Below, one piece after another: positions 33,708-41,682 of a stretch of DNA of 64,000 nucleotides. The first letter of the stretch is position 1, and every line of letters starts with the position of its first letter. Made by a program: the position numbers and the translations under genes. The notes beneath the pieces are model-generated. The model saw nothing but the letters and a program-made list of their open reading frames with translations. It did not search any database and had not been told where the DNA came from. Source of the stretch: Candidatus Saccharimonadota bacterium (lineage in GTDB: Bacteria; Patescibacteriota; Saccharimonadia; Saccharimonadales; Saccharimonadaceae); NCBI GenBank assembly GCA_017406405.1, contig JAFQYO010000007.1:1-64000 (forward strand), in the 5' to 3' direction.

Positions 33708-33974
33708 ATGATATCAAAAGATAAGAAGGCAGAGACAATCAAGAAGCTTGCTCGTTCTGAAAAGGACGTAGGTTCTCCTGAGGTGCAAGTTGCTATTTTG
33801 ACCGAAAGAATCAAAGAGGTGACTGAGCATGTGAAGGCGAATAAGCATGATTATATGGCTCGAAGAGGTTTGATGCAGATGGTTGGGCGTCGTAAGAGAC
33901 TCCTGAAATATCTTGAGAAAACTGATTTCGAAAAGTATAAAGCAACGGTTGCTGAACTCGGACTTAGGAAATAG
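33708..33974 (+). CDS. rpsO: Ribosomal protein S15
   Basis: 88 aa from ATG 33708; an earlier in-frame ATG at 33699 overlaps the -10 box TATAAT (33695-33700) and would leave no room for transcription, so the second is chosen (7-nt spacing). [25 protein letters not shown]-like ([20 protein letters not shown]) and LLKYLEK are standard S15 motifs. It is an early 16S-binding protein, often autoregulated. It ends before a terminator. Confidence 0.95.
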   Translation: MISKDKKAETIKKLARSEKDVGSPEVQVAILTERIKEVTEHVKANKHDYMARRGLMQMVGRRKRLLKYLEKTDFEKYKATVAELGLRK

Positions 33975-34031
33975 TTTTTTAGAAAACTTTCTACTTGGTT
34001 CAGACGGAATGTCTTTGCTCGGTAAAAAGAA

Positions 34032-34055
34032 AATCCCCCTTTTCGGGGGATTTTT
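34032..34055. terminator. Shared terminator between rpsO and the convergent gene
   Basis: AATCCCCC and GGGGGATT around TTTTC, followed by T runs on the plus strand and A-rich sequence on the other side. Confidence 0.8.
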
Positions 34056-34056
34056 G

Positions 34057-34605
34057 TTATGAGTATTGAACGCGGAATCCGTGAGCGGGAATATAGCCGT
34101 TTTTAATCAGAGTGCTTTTTAAGACTTGATTGGCGTTCTCTATGGCTTCGGAACGAAGATCGGCGTTCGGAGCTGAGGCTGCGGTTGCGATGTATTGGCC
34201 GTAAAGGGCATAGCCGTTCGGGTCGTTTGTGAAATCTTCGATTATGCGAACAAATTCTTTTCTGATTTTTTCGGTGTTGTTTGTCATGATCGTTGAGATT
34301 TCTTTTGCCTGGTCTTGAGGGGACGAGGCGGTTTTTGGGATGTAAGTAACGTAGTTCGGGCGGAAAATGCAGGTCGTTTCGGAAGTTTCCGCGTTATACT
34401 TCGGAAACCCTACGACGTAATGCATCATGGGAGCATAACTCGGGTTGTGCTGGGCACGACGCATAAGACTGAGGTTTATGGCGCGGAAAAACTCGATAAT
34501 CGGGTTGTCGGCGTTGTGGTAGTGGCTGTAGTCACCCGAGAGGGTGAGTTCTATAACCTGTTCTTTGTGGTTTACGACGAACTTTTTTACGATTTTGCTT
34601 GGCAT
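34057..34605 (-). CDS. Protein of unknown function
   Basis: 182 aa. The start is set by an AAGGAGG site 9 nt before ATG 34605; a longer frame extends into the promoter. Contains SHYHNADNPIIEFFRAIN, FRPNYVTYIP, and a helical second half with EKIRKEFVRIIEDFTNDPNG. It has no signal peptide and no membrane helix. I do not recognise the family. Unlike most genes here it has a full promoter and a 5' leader of about 40 nt. Confidence 0.8.
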   Translation of the reverse strand: MPSKIVKKFVVNHKEQVIELTLSGDYSHYHNADNPIIEFFRAINLSLMRRAQHNPSYAPMMHYVVGFPKYNAETSETTCIFRPNYVTYIPKTASSPQDQAKEISTIMTNNTEKIRKEFVRIIEDFTNDPNGYALYGQYIATAASAPNADLRSEAIENANQVLKSTLIKNGYIPAHGFRVQYS

Positions 34606-34653
34606 AGTTAGCCTCCTTAATGTACGATAGTCAAAAGTGACGGATATTCTTCT

Positions 34654-34682
34654 ATTATAGCACAAAGTGTAAATAAAGTCAA
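34654..34682 (-). promoter_or_regulatory. Consensus sigma-70 promoter of the 182-aa gene
   Basis: TTGACT (complement of 34677-34682), 17-bp spacer, TATAAT (complement of 34654-34659). It is one of the best -35/-10 pairs in the window. Confidence 0.75.
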
Positions 34683-34780
34683 GCATTTTAGGGTGTGGCG
34701 GTAATAGTTTAGGAGGAAATTAGAAAATGTTTTTAGCGGGGTATTTGTGATATAATTGAGGAGATATATAAAAATGTAAT

Positions 34781-34832
34781 TTGAGAAGACGGCAGAGATT
34801 TTTTAGGGGAAGAATCTCTGGAGTTTTCTCAA
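34781..34832 (+). promoter_or_regulatory. Stem-loop in the pnp leader
   Basis: TTGAGAA/TTCTCAA forms an outer stem and AGAGATT/AATCTCT an inner stem, separated by internal loops. It ends 21 nt before the pnp ATG and follows TATAAT at 34751-34756. In other bacteria PNPase autoregulates through a leader hairpin cut by RNase III. The position and form suggest the same, but this is inference. Confidence 0.5.
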
Positions 34833-34853
34833 GAAAGGGATTCATAAGGAATT

Positions 34854-37034
34854 ATGGATATTATCAATCCGAGCGGCAAAAAAACAGAGGTCGTGAAGAC
34901 AAAATGGCTAGGGAGGGAATTGTCGCTCGAGGTGAACAGAGTCGGATTTAGGTCGACTTCGTCTGTGTTGGTGAGATATGGGGATACGGTTGTTTTAGGG
35001 TCGGTTGTTGTGGGGACGAAGCCAGTTGTACAGGATTTTTTCCCGCTTTCTATTGAATATGAAGAGAAATTTTATGCGGCGGGGAAGATATCTGGTTCGA
35101 AATTTATCAAGAGGGAAGGTAAACCGGCTGATGAGGCGGTTTTGGTCGGAAGGTTGATTGATCGGCCGATTCGACCTCTGTTCCCTAAGGGATATCGTCA
35201 GGAAATTCAAGTTGTGACGACGGTTTTGTCGATGGACCCGGAGTTTAGGCCAGATGTAGTGGCGATGGTGGCGGCGTCGAGCGCTTTGATGAACGCGGGC
35301 GTGCCGTTTGATGGACCGATTGCGGGACTGAGGATTGGGAGGATAAACGGAGAGTTTAAAGCATTTTTGAGTCCGGAAGAGAGAGAAAAATCTGCGCTTG
35401 ATTTAGTGGTTGCTTGTAAAGACGGAAAGGTCGTGATGGTTGAGGCGGGCGCGAAAGAAGTTCCTGAGGACATGATTATTGAGGCGATGCATTGGGCAGT
35501 GGAAAATGTCCAGCCGGTGCTTGATTTACAGAGGAAGTTAAGAGAGATTGTGAAGCCAGCCGAACAAGAATATGAGCTTGTCTTGCCTGATTCTGAGATT
35601 CAAGAGAAAGTTAATAAGTGGACAGAAGGGAAGTTTGGCGAGAAAGTGCGTGGAAATGTGCTTGAGAGAGCGAGAGTCTTAGACGAGATGAAGTATGAGA
35701 TGCATGATGAATTTGCGATTGAGCTCGGAGAGGGCGAGACGGACAACGAAAAAGTTGAATGGTATGATGAGAATTTAAGAGATAAGTATAATCAGGCGTT
35801 TGAGTTGGCGGTTTATAAAGAGGTACGACGTTCAATTGTTGAGGAGGGAATAAGGCCAGATGGTCGTAAAACAACAGAGGTGAGGCCATTGTCGAGTCAG
35901 GTGGGAATTTTGCCGAGAACGCACGGTTCGTCGCTGTTTACAAGAGGAGTAACACAGGCGATGAATATTGTTACGCTTGCGCCTTTGTCGTTTGCACAGG
36001 TGGTTGATACGATGGAGGTAACAGATGGAAAGCGTCGTTATATGCATCATTATAACGCGCCGAGTTATACAGTCGGAGAAATCGGAAGGATTGGGAGCCC
36101 AGGACGTAGGGAAATTGGACATGGATACCTTGCGGAGAGAGCTTTGACTCCTGTTCTGCCGGATGAGGAGGAATTTCCGTACGCGATTCGTTCGGTGACG
36201 GAAATCATGTCTCAGAATGGTTCAACTTCGATGGCGGCGACTTGCTCGAGTTGCTTGGCGTTAATGGATGCGGGGGTGCCTTTGAAGCGGCCTGTATCGG
36301 GGGTGGCGATGGGGTTGATGGTGGACGTGCCGAAGGGGACGGAAATTACAGAGAAGGACATTGATAAGGCGTATGTTTTGACGGATTTGATGGATGCAGA
36401 GGATTTTGCTGGTGATATGGACTTTAAGGTAACGGGGACGACAGAAGGTGTGACGGCGCTACAAATGGATATGAAGGTACATGGACTTCCTGTTGAGATT
36501 TTAGAGAAGGCAATCAAACAAAGTCACGAAGGGAGAATGTTTATTCTCAAACATATGCTTTCGGTGCTTGATAAGCCGAGAAAAGAACTTTCGAAATTCG
36601 CGCCGAGAATTGAGAAGTTGATGGTAAGCCCGGATAAAATTGGGGCGATTATTGGAAAAGGTGGGGAAATGATAAACAAAATCACGACCGAAACAGGGGC
36701 GATGGTGGATATTTCTGATGATGGTTTAGTGACGATAGCAGGGAACGAGAACGGGGCGATCGAGAAGGCGCTCGAATGGATAAAATCGTTAGTCGAAGAA
36801 CCAGAGGTTGGGAAGATTTATGAGGGGGTTGTAGCGACGATTAAGGATTTTGGGGCGTTTGTGACAATTTTGCCTGGGGTTGATGGAATGTTACATGTTT
36901 CTCAAATTGCTGATAAGAGAGTTGAAAAGGTTTCGGATGTGCTAAAGGTCGGGCAGAAGGTGAGAGTGAAGCTGGTGGCGATAGATGACAAGGGGAGGTT
37001 GTCTTTGACTATGCGAAATATAGAGAAGGCTTAG
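34854..37034 (+). CDS. pnp: Polyribonucleotide nucleotidyltransferase (PNPase)
   Basis: 726 aa. First RNase PH domain (residues 1-140; VRYGDTVVLGSVV), alpha-helical linker, second RNase PH domain with GIRPDGRKTTEVRPL, TRGVTQAMNIVTLAPL and the catalytic part EIMSQNGSTSMAATCSS, then KH (KIGAIIGKGGEMINKI) and S1 (GKIYEGVVATIKDFGAFV) domains. It degrades RNA by phosphorolysis as a trimer and is a main mRNA decay enzyme. Domain order and length are normal. Weak SD (AAGGA) 4 nt before ATG. The mRNA has a 90-nt leader with a stem-loop. Confidence 0.97.
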   Translation: MDIINPSGKKTEVVKTKWLGRELSLEVNRVGFRSTSSVLVRYGDTVVLGSVVVGTKPVVQDFFPLSIEYEEKFYAAGKISGSKFIKREGKPADEAVLVGRLIDRPIRPLFPKGYRQEIQVVTTVLSMDPEFRPDVVAMVAASSALMNAGVPFDGPIAGLRIGRINGEFKAFLSPEEREKSALDLVVACKDGKVVMVEAGAKEVPEDMIIEAMHWAVENVQPVLDLQRKLREIVKPAEQEYELVLPDSEIQEKVNKWTEGKFGEKVRGNVLERARVLDEMKYEMHDEFAIELGEGETDNEKVEWYDENLRDKYNQAFELAVYKEVRRSIVEEGIRPDGRKTTEVRPLSSQVGILPRTHGSSLFTRGVTQAMNIVTLAPLSFAQVVDTMEVTDGKRRYMHHYNAPSYTVGEIGRIGSPGRREIGHGYLAERALTPVLPDEEEFPYAIRSVTEIMSQNGSTSMAATCSSCLALMDAGVPLKRPVSGVAMGLMVDVPKGTEITEKDIDKAYVLTDLMDAEDFAGDMDFKVTGTTEGVTALQMDMKVHGLPVEILEKAIKQSHEGRMFILKHMLSVLDKPRKELSKFAPRIEKLMVSPDKIGAIIGKGGEMINKITTETGAMVDISDDGLVTIAGNENGAIEKALEWIKSLVEEPEVGKIYEGVVATIKDFGAFVTILPGVDGMLHVSQIADKRVEKVSDVLKVGQKVRVKLVAIDDKGRLSLTMRNIEKA

Positions 37035-37061
37035 GATTCTAGGGAAGCGAATAGATTAAGC

Positions 37062-37108
37062 TTTACAATTTTAGGAAAGTGTGCTATAATGAAAAGATAG
37101 CACACTTT
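37062..37108 (+). promoter_or_regulatory. Promoter with perfect palindromic operator-like site
   Basis: TTTACA (37062-37067), 17-bp spacer, TATAAT (37085-37090). An 11-bp perfect inverted repeat AAAGTGTGCTA ... TAGCACACTTT (37076-37086 and 37098-37108) spans the -10 box and the start point. A repressor site or an early RNA hairpin are both possible. Confidence 0.6.
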
Positions 37109-37170
37109 GTGCTTGTTTCTTTTCAGCGAACGGGAGTTAAAGAATAATGGTTAAAGGAGGGTAAATTGAG

Positions 37171-37335
37171 ATGGGATTTTTGTTTTTTGTGGCTTTGCTG
37201 GTAGTAGATGGGCTTTTGGAGAGTTTTTTGAATCCTAATCAGGATGAATATGTTCGCTTTTTGAGGGCTGAACATGTACCTGTTGATGTGAAACAGAAAT
37301 CGCCCTTTGAACTGATGCCGTTTCGCGCATATTGA
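37171..37335 (+). CDS. 54-residue small protein with hydrophobic N-terminus
   Basis: ATG 37171 to TGA 37335. An AGGAGG site at 37155-37160 lies 10 nt upstream. The first 19 residues (MGFLFFVALLVVDGLLESF) are a hydrophobic, possibly membrane-inserting helix; the rest is polar (QDEYVRFLRAEHVPVDVKQ) and ends FRAY. It has its own promoter with a palindrome, a good ribosome site and its own terminator (37341-37366). That is strong evidence that this very short frame is a real, independently regulated gene. No family recognised. Confidence 0.75.
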   Translation: MGFLFFVALLVVDGLLESFLNPNQDEYVRFLRAEHVPVDVKQKSPFELMPFRAY

Positions 37336-37340
37336 GTAAA

Positions 37341-37366
37341 GGCTGCCGAAAGGCGGCCTGTTTTAT
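37341..37366 (+). terminator. Terminator of the 54-residue gene
   Basis: GGCTGCC and GGCGGCC (one G-T pair) around GAAA, followed by TGTTTTATTT. Confidence 0.75.
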
Positions 37367-37413
37367 TTGAGGGGGCTTGCGAAAAATTAGCATTATGGTT
37401 ATAATAAAAACAT

Positions 37414-39738
37414 ATGGCTACGAAGAAGAAAACAAGTACAAGAGGTGGAAGGAGCTCAACGGGGAGGGGAAAGAGTTCGAGTCGGGGGAGAAGTTCGACG
37501 AGACGGGGGAGTTCGCGAGAAGTAAGGAAGAGGCAAGAGTTGCCGGGAGGCTGGGGGCAACAAGTTTTTGCGTTGTTTTTGATTGCGATTTCGGTCGTGT
37601 TAGTTGCGACGTGGTTTTCTGGTGAGAAAAATGAGGTTTATAGGATTGTTTTTTCGATAATAGGGAACGCAATGTACGTGATTCCTTTTTTGTTTGCTTA
37701 TCTTGCGGTGAAAGTTTTTAGGAGCGATGATAATAGAGTTCCGGTGATTGTTTGGGTTGTGTCGGTGATGATGATTGTGTTTGCGGCGGGGGCGAGCGGA
37801 GTGTCGACTTATGGCCAGAAGGGGGCACACGGAGGGGCGATTGGGGAATGGGTAAATGAGATGTTTTTGCCGATGTTTGGGGCGGGGGCAGCGATATTTG
37901 TGTATGGTGTTTTGATTTTGGTTTGTATTCTATTCATTTTGCAGAAGACTCCGAGCGCAGTGGTGCATGGGTTGAAACGTTCGCTCAAGGGAGAGAAGAA
38001 GGTTGCGGAGAAGACAGATGATGAGAAAGATGCGGAAGAGACAGAGAAGACCGGAGGAAAAATAAAGTTTAAGGTCAACAAGGGGGTGGCAATTGAAGAA
38101 AAGGCAATGGAAGAGACGGGGAAGAGACGGGGATTGTTTGGGAAAGGTGTTGTTAGGGGTGGGAAGATTGAGGAGGTGTCACCTGCAAAAGTTGAGGCGA
38201 AACCGGAGAATAAGGGTGCTTTGGTTAGTGTGCAGGATAAGGATTGGAAGATGCCGAATGTTGACTTGCTCGAGAAGAAACAGAGTCCGGCGGACGCAGG
38301 AAATATTCAGCAAAATGCCATGGTGATTAAAAACACGCTGAGTGAATTTGGGATTGATGTTGAGATGGAGGGGGCGAATATTGGGCCGAGAGTAACACAG
38401 TATACTATGCGGCCGCCAGCGGGGGTGAATTTGTCGAAGATTTTAGCGAGAGACAAGGAACTTGCGTTGAATTTGGCGGTTGATAAGATTAGGATTGAGG
38501 CGCCAATTCCGGGAACAAGGAGTGTTGGAGTTGAAATTCCGAATGTGAAGTCAGCGAGCGTGATGTTTAGAGGGGTAATCGAGAGTCAAGAGTGGAAGAA
38601 GGCGAAGGATCCGTTGACATTTGCGGTTGGGAAGGATATTTCTGGGAAGGCAGTGGTTGCAAACTTGGCAAAGATGCCACACCTTTTGATTGCGGGGACG
38701 ACTGGTTCAGGTAAGTCGGTAATGACGAATACGTTGATTTCTTCGCTTTTGTATCGAAATACACCGAGTGATTTAAAACTGATTATTATTGACCCGAAGC
38801 AGGTGGAGATGGCGCTTTATAATGATATTCCGCATCTTTTAACGCCGATTATTTCTTCGACGGAAAAAGCACTTTCGGCAATGAAGTGGGCGGTGAACGA
38901 GATGGAAAAAAGATATACCTTAATGGCGGAGAAACGAGTAAAGAGTATTATTGATTATAATGAGAAGGTTTTAGGAGAGGCAGAAGAGAAAAAAGATGAG
39001 GCTGAGACAGCGGAAAAAATGCCGTATATTGTTGTGGTGATTGACGAGATGGCGGATTTGATGATGACGGCCGGGAAAGACCTAGAAATGTTAATTGTGA
39101 GGATTGCTCAGAAAGGGCGCGCGGCGGGGATTCACCTTGTTTTGGCGACTCAGAGGCCGGAGGTGAAAGTTATCACAGGTTTGATAAAAGCGAACGTGCC
39201 AGGGAGGATTGCGTTTGCGGTCGGAAGCCAAATTGATTCGAGAATCATGCTTGATCAAGGAGGGGCGGAAAAGTTGCTTGGGAAGGGTGATATGCTGATG
39301 TTGACGACTGAGATGATGGGGAAGCCGAGAAGAATTCAGGGGGCGTGGGCCTATGAAGATAAGAAGGGGAATGGTGACGTGAAGAATTTGACGAATTTTT
39401 TGAGAGAACAACGTGCGCCAGAGTATAATCCGGAGGTGGTAGCGCAACCAGTCCAAATAAAGGGAATGGGGCCGAGCGACGGAGGAGCAATCGGTGATTT
39501 AGGGAGGAAATACGATCCGAACGACCCGATTGTGAGAAAAGCGGTTGAGATTTCTATAAGTAAGGGGAAGTTTTCTACAGCGATGCTTCAGACGTATTTA
39601 GGGAAGGGGCATGGATTTGTGAGCGGACTTGCGATTTGGTTTGAGGAAATTGGGGTGATTGGGCCACAGAATGGAAATAAACCGAGAGATATGCTTATCA
39701 AGTCGTTAGACGAGTTCGATCAGTTAGTTAATACCTAG
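37414..39738 (+). CDS. ftsK: FtsK/SpoIIIE-type DNA translocase
   Basis: 774 aa. A Ser/Arg/Gly-rich basic start (residues 1-45), four membrane helices between about 50 and 175, an acidic linker, then the motor: LLIAGTTGSGKSVMTNTLI (Walker A), KLIIIDPKQVEMALYNDIPHLLTP, YIVVVIDEMADLMM (Walker B), and IHLVLATQRPEVKVITGLIK. The gamma winged helix (KFSTAMLQTYLGKGHGFVSG) ends the protein. It pumps chromosome DNA through the division septum and aids XerCD recombination; a Xer recombinase is at 50.8 kb. TATAAT at 37400-37405 is 8 nt before ATG. Confidence 0.96.
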   Translation: MATKKKTSTRGGRSSTGRGKSSSRGRSSTRRGSSREVRKRQELPGGWGQQVFALFLIAISVVLVATWFSGEKNEVYRIVFSIIGNAMYVIPFLFAYLAVKVFRSDDNRVPVIVWVVSVMMIVFAAGASGVSTYGQKGAHGGAIGEWVNEMFLPMFGAGAAIFVYGVLILVCILFILQKTPSAVVHGLKRSLKGEKKVAEKTDDEKDAEETEKTGGKIKFKVNKGVAIEEKAMEETGKRRGLFGKGVVRGGKIEEVSPAKVEAKPENKGALVSVQDKDWKMPNVDLLEKKQSPADAGNIQQNAMVIKNTLSEFGIDVEMEGANIGPRVTQYTMRPPAGVNLSKILARDKELALNLAVDKIRIEAPIPGTRSVGVEIPNVKSASVMFRGVIESQEWKKAKDPLTFAVGKDISGKAVVANLAKMPHLLIAGTTGSGKSVMTNTLISSLLYRNTPSDLKLIIIDPKQVEMALYNDIPHLLTPIISSTEKALSAMKWAVNEMEKRYTLMAEKRVKSIIDYNEKVLGEAEEKKDEAETAEKMPYIVVVIDEMADLMMTAGKDLEMLIVRIAQKGRAAGIHLVLATQRPEVKVITGLIKANVPGRIAFAVGSQIDSRIMLDQGGAEKLLGKGDMLMLTTEMMGKPRRIQGAWAYEDKKGNGDVKNLTNFLREQRAPEYNPEVVAQPVQIKGMGPSDGGAIGDLGRKYDPNDPIVRKAVEISISKGKFSTAMLQTYLGKGHGFVSGLAIWFEEIGVIGPQNGNKPRDMLIKSLDEFDQLVNT

Positions 39739-39743
39739 TCGGC

Positions 39744-39790
39744 GAATTTCTGCGTTAGCGGATGTTTAAATTGCGACCATTATTTATGTA
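39744..39790. repeat. Partial copy of the pyrG-type repeat element
   Basis: GCGAATTTCTGCGTTAGCGG, then ATG and a TTGCGACC segment, resembles the pyrG insertion (GCGGATTTCTGCGTCAGCAG then ATG) with about four mismatches in 23 bp, and shares GCGACC with the copy at 40988-41093. It lies in the gap between ftsK and rpsF. Confidence 0.5.
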
Positions 39791-39815
39791 GCTAGACATG
39801 GGGGACAATTCGTGA

Positions 39816-39866
39816 TATAATCTGGATGATATTAACTCAGCTAGTAGCCTAGCGTACTAGCGTTAA
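39816..39866 (+). promoter_or_regulatory. rpsF promoter and candidate S6:S18 leader hairpin
   Basis: TATAAT at 39816-39821 is followed by a bulged hairpin: TTAAC, bulge TCA, GCTAGTA, 8-nt loop, TACTAGC, GTTAA. rpsF leaders in many bacteria carry an S6:S18-binding hairpin for feedback control. The placement fits, but the usual CCG signature is not evident. Confidence 0.5.
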
Positions 39867-39878
39867 CCAAAGGAGCCT

Positions 39879-40250
39879 ATGAAGCAATACGAATTGACGT
39901 TTCTGATTCATCCGGATTTAGAGATGAATACGGAGACGGTCGTCAGCAAAGTTAAAGAGCTGATTGACGCCAATGGTGGCAAGGTTACAAAAGAGACCAA
40001 CGAGGGAAAGAAGAAACTCGCTTATGCTATCAAGGGACAAGAATATGCGGTTTATTATTATCTAGAACTTGAGCTCCCGGCGGAAGCCCCGGCGAAAATT
40101 TCTAGTGTAATGAACATCACTGATGAGGTTCTTCGTTATCTTTTGGTTGCTGTGGATGAGCGCAAACTCAAATTTGAGGCAAAAAAGCGCGAAAACAAGG
40201 CAAGCAAACCGACGACGGAAGCTAAATCAGAAACAACAGAGGAGGAATAA
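39879..40250 (+). CDS. rpsF: Ribosomal protein S6
   Basis: 123 aa. YELTFLIHPDLEMN, NGGKVTKETNEGKKKLAYAIKGQEY and the ending RYLLVAVDERKL are S6 motifs. It pairs with S18 on the small-subunit platform. The acidic C-terminal tail (TEAKSETTEEE) is common. AGGAGCC precedes the ATG. First gene of the conserved rpsF-ssb-rpsR operon; the gap to ssb is 3 bp. Confidence 0.94.
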   Translation: MKQYELTFLIHPDLEMNTETVVSKVKELIDANGGKVTKETNEGKKKLAYAIKGQEYAVYYYLELELPAEAPAKISSVMNITDEVLRYLLVAVDERKLKFEAKKRENKASKPTTEAKSETTEEE

Positions 40251-40253
40251 TAT

Positions 40254-40736
40254 ATGCGTGGCTTTAGTAAAGCTATTATCACAGGAAATTTAACGAGAGA
40301 CCCTGAACTTAGGACTACTCCGAACGGGGCGAGCGTTTGTTCGTTTTCCGTGGCAGTGAACAGAGTGTTTAGAGATTCGAGCGGAACTCAGCAAGAACAA
40401 GTTTCGTTTATTGACTGTTCGGCTTGGGGAAAGCTCGGAGAAATGATTGGACAGTATGCAAAAAAAGGAGCGGGCGTGCTCGTTTCTGGAAGACTTGACC
40501 AAAGGACTTGGGAAGATAAAAATACTGGACAAAAGAGATCTCGTGTTGAAATTGTGGTGGAAGATTTTAACTTTACGACAGCCGCGAGTGATAGAAACGG
40601 TGGGGGGAATCGTGGGGGATATGATGGGGGGAGCTTTGGTGGAAATGCTGAGGTCGAAGAAAAGAGTGAGGCAGGTTCGTCGATTCCTGATGAGGAAGAA
40701 GAACAGCCGATTGACCTTTCTGAGATTCCATTCTAG
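40254..40736 (+). CDS. ssb: Single-stranded DNA-binding protein
   Basis: 160 aa. The OB fold occupies residues 1-105 (GFSKAIITGNLTRDPELRTT, VSFIDCSAWGKLGE, GVLVSGRLDQRTWEDKNTGQ), then a Gly-rich linker and an acidic tail ending DLSEIPF, which matches the DDDIPF tip that recruits replication and repair partners. It sits between rpsF and rpsR, the usual position. Confidence 0.95.
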   Translation: MRGFSKAIITGNLTRDPELRTTPNGASVCSFSVAVNRVFRDSSGTQQEQVSFIDCSAWGKLGEMIGQYAKKGAGVLVSGRLDQRTWEDKNTGQKRSRVEIVVEDFNFTTAASDRNGGGNRGGYDGGSFGGNAEVEEKSEAGSSIPDEEEEQPIDLSEIPF

Positions 40737-40780
40737 TCTTTCTTTCCAGGCGAAAAATATTTAAAGTTTAAGGAGAAAAT

Positions 40781-40978
40781 ATGAGAAGGATGAAAGTTGA
40801 TGCCAACTTGTATTTTGACTATAAGGACGTAAAGACTTTGCAGAAGTTTCTTGACCCTTATGGAAGAATTGAAGCAAGTTCTAGGACTGGTCTTTCCGCA
40901 AAACAACAGAGACAACTTGCGGTGGCTGTTAAACGCGCCAGACATTTAGCGTTGTTGCCTTTTGTTACTATGAACTAA
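40781..40978 (+). CDS. rpsR: Ribosomal protein S18
   Basis: 65 aa. [51 protein letters not shown] is the S18 core. The basic N-terminus is shorter than in most species. AAGGAG lies 8 nt before ATG. Last gene of the rpsF operon. Confidence 0.94.
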   Translation: MRRMKVDANLYFDYKDVKTLQKFLDPYGRIEASSRTGLSAKQQRQLAVAVKRARHLALLPFVTMN

Positions 40979-40987
40979 ATTTTAAAA

Positions 40988-41093
40988 TGGCGAGCTTCGG
41001 CGTTGGGAGCCTGCGACCGTACGTTTAGCGTGTTTTAAATACGTCTCAGTTCGTTGTTCGACTCTGCCTTGAATCTCATCCATTTTGTAAATT
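40988..41093. repeat. Intergenic copy of the pyrG-type palindromic repeat element
   Basis: Shares TTTTAAATACGTCT-like core (identical AAATACGTCT) and, 20 bp on, TGCCTTGAATCTCATC against TTCCTTGAACTCCATC in pyrG (19-bp spacing there). The ends are imperfect inverted repeats (AAAATGGCGAG and CTCATCCATTTT). It lies in the 143-bp gap between rpsR and efp and does not code. Confidence 0.6.
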
Positions 41094-41121
41094 TGTTAAA
41101 TATATAAGGAGTGGAATTATC

Positions 41122-41682
41122 ATGTATGGACCAACAGATTTGAAGAAAAATGTCCTGATTACACTTGATGGGCAACCATATAAGGTCGTTGAGTATTCCC
41201 AAAAAGTGATGGGGCGCGGGGGGTCGATTGTGAACGTGAAGGTGAAGAATTTAATCACGGGAGCGTTACTTCCAAAGACGTTTAAAGGTCAAGAGAAGAT
41301 TGAGCCGGCAGAGGTTACAACTCGTAAGGTGCAGTATCTCTATAAGGATGATGAAAAGTTTTATTTCATGGACCCGGAGACGTTTGAACAATATGAGTTG
41401 CTCGGCGAGATGGTGGGGGATTCGGCAGATTTTATGAAGGATGGGGACGAGATGGAGATTCAGTTCTATAACGGGACTCCGATAAATTTGACTCTCCCGA
41501 AGAACCTTTGGTTGAAGGTTACTTATACTGAAACTGCGGTCAAAGGGGATACGTCGACTTCAGTGATGAAGGACGCGACTTTAGAAACTGGGGTCGTGAT
41601 TAAGGTTCCGGCATTTATTAAGGTCGGCGATATTGTAAGCGTTGATACGGAAACTTATGCGTATCGAGAAAGAAAAAAATAG
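41122..41682 (+). CDS. efp: Elongation factor P
   Basis: 186 aa, three beta domains (KOW-like, OB, C-terminal). TDLKKNVLITLDGQPYKVVE, FKGQEKIEPAEVTTRKVQYLY and the ending TGVVIKVPAFIKVGDIVSVDTETYAY, read in parts, are standard. It relieves ribosomes stalled at polyproline. The tip loop that carries the modified Lys34 in E. coli reads VMGRGGS, with Arg in that place. AAGGAG precedes the ATG by 9 nt. The 3' end overlaps the next gene. Confidence 0.95.
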   Translation: MYGPTDLKKNVLITLDGQPYKVVEYSQKVMGRGGSIVNVKVKNLITGALLPKTFKGQEKIEPAEVTTRKVQYLYKDDEKFYFMDPETFEQYELLGEMVGDSADFMKDGDEMEIQFYNGTPINLTLPKNLWLKVTYTETAVKGDTSTSVMKDATLETGVVIKVPAFIKVGDIVSVDTETYAYRERKK

